Source of the DNA: an uncultured Hyphomonadaceae bacterium
GTDB lineage: Bacteria; Pseudomonadota; Alphaproteobacteria; Caulobacterales; Hyphomonadaceae
Assembly (NCBI GenBank): GCA_913057945.1
Contig: CAJXOF010000007.1
Coordinates: forward strand, 62,001-126,000
DNA length: 64,000 nt
Direction of reading: 5' to 3'
The first letter of the stretch is position 1, and every line of letters starts with the position of its first letter. Shown piece by piece: positions 62,551-64,000 of this stretch. Under the pieces are notes generated by a model that saw only the letters and a list, made by a program, of their open reading frames with translations, did no database searches and was not told the DNA's origin. The position numbers were made by a program, and so were the translations under genes.

Positions 62551-64000
62551 CTAGGCCCGCCGAGCCTGGTCCACGGGAACGTGGGTAGCGCCCTTGGCAT
62601 CGCGGACTTTGCCGATTTCGTCGGCAACTTTCTTCTCGATCGAGGACAGGCCTTTCTGGACCTGCTGGATGTGCTGTTCCAGCCATTCGCGGGTCTGGTT
62701 CAGCGCCTTGATGTTATTATCGATCGTGGCAATTGCCTTGTTCGCCTGATCCCGTTCCTTGGAATACTCGAATGGCGGCAATTGGGGTGTGACGATTTCG
62801 CTAAAGTATTCAGGGCATGGCGCCTGATCGCCGAGGCGGTCACGATTGGCATTACGCGCCCGGCGGTGGGCCTGGCGGTAAGCCACTTTCAGGCTGCGCT
62901 CCTGGTCCGCTGCGCGGGCCGCGATGGCAGAGGCATAGTCCCGGCGCGTTTCGAGCAGGTTCATGGCCTTCTCGATCTCACGCTTGGCCGTGACATGGCG
63001 CGATTGCTGGGTCTCGAACCAGAGGCGGCAGCTGGAGAAATACTCTGACAGGTCATCGCGCACGCCATTGCGGACTTCCTGGCGGCGCTCATAGGCCTTG
63101 CGCTCTTTCCGCCAGACGCGGCCATAGCCCGGATAGCGATCGGAAATACGATCATAGCCCTCATAGATGGCAAGACCAAAGACAGCGAGCCCCATGAAGA
63201 GCAGGCCCAGGGCGAGGAAGCTTTCCAGACCGAAAATGTTCGGGAACATCGACATGAGGACGTCGCCCGGCGCAATCGAGAACATGGAGAATGTTCCGAG
63301 CGTGCCGGCGGCCGTGGCGGCTTGCAGGCCCGTCTCAACGGCGTCCCGGAAATGCGCAACGAAGAAGTTCAGGAAGATGCCGGCAAGGACAAAAATCATC
63401 GCGACCGCGCCGCCCATGATCTTGGCCGGCAGGGCGGGATGGTTCAGGTATCGCAGGCCGAAGAAGCCCGCGATCACGCCGAACACGACATTCACCGACG
63501 ACACGCCAAAGGCGATCATCAGGCCGCCCATCAGGCCGTTGGCCTGCGCATCCTTGAACAGGAGCGCGTTGAAGCCGCCTTCGAGGATCATGATGAAGAT
63601 CAGGATGGCGACGGCCTGCTCGACATTCTTCTTGATGTCAGGCGTGCGGTCGCCGATCCGGTCGCCGTGACGCAGCTTGAATTGCTGAAGCTCGATGATC
63701 GCCGCGGAATGGGTTTCCTTGGCATCGTGCACATCATCCAGCTCGTAATGCCGGTATTCGTTCTCTTCAGACTTGATCGCTTCGCGCAGTTGGTCCGGAT
63801 AGATGTCGATCGGCGTGTAGTCGCTGATATAATTGCGGACTGTCGCGGCCGTCGTGGTCAGCCATGTGCCGAGACCGCGGCGCACATCTTCTGCGCGTTC
63901 AGCGATCTGCTGCTCGCATTCGCTCCACTGGTCAGGGGTTGCCGCATCAGAGGCCGGCAGGCCGTCGCGGCCATCCTTCTTGGCGGTGACCTTGGTGAAC
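62551..64000 (-). CDS. Polytopic membrane protein with long C-terminal coiled coil, partial at 5' end
   Basis: This protein of at least 483 residues is open to the right edge, so its start is outside the window; an internal GTG at 63885 is only an in-frame codon. It has a charged N-terminal part, then four membrane helices. Two conspicuous ones are VEQAVAILIFIMILEGG and FLALGLLFMGLAVFGLAIYEG. The last 180 residues are predicted to be helical and coiled-coil-like, with many Gln, Arg, Glu and Ala residues. The gene is co-transcribed with the VWA-like gene 15 bp downstream. No enzyme motif was found. The pairing of a membrane scaffold with a VWA-like protein is the main clue; I do not recognise either. 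Confidence 0.6.
   Translation of the reverse strand, partial: FTKVTAKKDGRDGLPASDAATPDQWSECEQQIAERAEDVRRGLGTWLTTTAATVRNYISDYTPIDIYPDQLREAIKSEENEYRHYELDDVHDAKETHSAAIIELQQFKLRHGDRIGDRTPDIKKNVEQAVAILIFIMILEGGFNALLFKDAQANGLMGGLMIAFGVSSVNVVFGVIAGFFGLRYLNHPALPAKIMGGAVAMIFVLAGIFLNFFVAHFRDAVETGLQAATAAGTLGTFSMFSIAPGDVLMSMFPNIFGLESFLALGLLFMGLAVFGLAIYEGYDRISDRYPGYGRVWRKERKAYERRQEVRNGVRDDLSEYFSSCRLWFETQQSRHVTAKREIEKAMNLLETRRDYASAIAARAADQERSLKVAYRQAHRRARNANRDRLGDQAPCPEYFSEIVTPQLPPFEYSKERDQANKAIATIDNNIKALNQTREWLEQHIQQVQKGLSSIEKKVADEIGKVRDAKGATHVPVDQARRA

Noticed and set aside
61087..63048. 653-codon plus-strand reading frame across the GH9 and VWA-like genes
   Set aside because: It is antisense to three minus-strand genes with recognisable domains or ribosome binding sites; composition is typical of a shadow frame.
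61759..64000. Assignment of the right-edge pair to a Zorya-like or other known defence system
   Set aside because: The membrane protein lacks MotA/ExbB proton-channel features that I could confirm, there is no helicase or nuclease gene in view, and the neighbouring genes are housekeeping.

Overview
The window is dense chromosomal core DNA of an alphaproteobacterium, most likely of the Caulobacterales/Hyphomonadaceae type (inference). The reasons are the high G+C, gene orders that recur in that class (hom-glpX-recJ; tatABC-serS-surE-pcm-yajC-secDF; an ArsR-methyltransferase followed by metF and a split metH), a class I PHA synthase, and a CIRCE-controlled groESL. I saw no insertion sequence, prophage, CRISPR array or rRNA gene. 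Most large reading frames opposite real genes are antisense shadows of G+C-rich coding DNA.

Layout. 1-5413 (minus): a tightly overlapping methionine operon of ArsR-SAM methyltransferase fusion, metF, the homocysteine-binding part of metH, a gamma-glutamylcyclotransferase-like gene, and the cobalamin part of metH, which runs off the left edge. A palindromic operator overlaps its promoter. 5557-6976: mlaA-mlaC lipid transport genes with a terminator. 7045-12060: sulfotransferase, BON-MscS channel, ettA and a Sel1-repeat protein. 12202-16622: DPP IV-type peptidase, Nudix hydrolase, DUF1330 and a Cys/Met PLP enzyme. 16691-18913: carboxylesterase converging on a free Met-R-sulfoxide reductase. 19058-25261: a six-gene overlapping MoxR AAA+ operon (DUF4129, DUF4350, MoxR, DUF58, SpoIIM-like, RDD) with DUF3137 converging on it. 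26451-27239: GGDEF protein. 27461-29652: groESL with promoter, CIRCE and terminator.

29749-31371: acyl-CoA synthetase. 31361-33983: bd-type oxidase cydAB plus a 49-residue DUF2474 subunit gene. 34085-35541: thioesterase, DUF192 and a double cold-shock protein. 35664-35738: tRNA-Glu. 35817-41705: recJ, glpX, hom, a class I/II aminotransferase and a lipoprotein, all on the minus strand. 41766-43595: phaC, converging on argC. 44633-45588: rplM-rpsI. 45627-48775: lipoprotein, ctaA, DUF2842 and a phosphatidylserine-decarboxylase-like protein that seems to lack catalytic residues. 48791-51349: Atm1-type ABC exporter and LOG-family hydrolase. 51364-58873 (minus): the secretion block tatABC-serS-surE-pcm-yajC-secD-secF. 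58954-59730: exonuclease III. 59734-61662: GH9 lipoprotein. 61759-64000: an unrecognised pair, a membrane-anchored VWA-like protein and a polytopic coiled-coil membrane protein cut by the right edge.

Several genes share a sulfur amino acid theme (metF, metH, hom, Cys/Met PLP enzyme, free Met-sulfoxide reductase, GGCT-like protein), though they lie in separate transcription units. Convergent neighbours are packed very tightly; three pairs share a single CTAG as reciprocal stop codons. The most interesting candidates are the right-edge membrane/VWA pair, the PSD-like pseudoenzyme, the hairpin that buries the recJ ribosome binding site, the GGCT gene inserted between the metH halves, and the MoxR operon.
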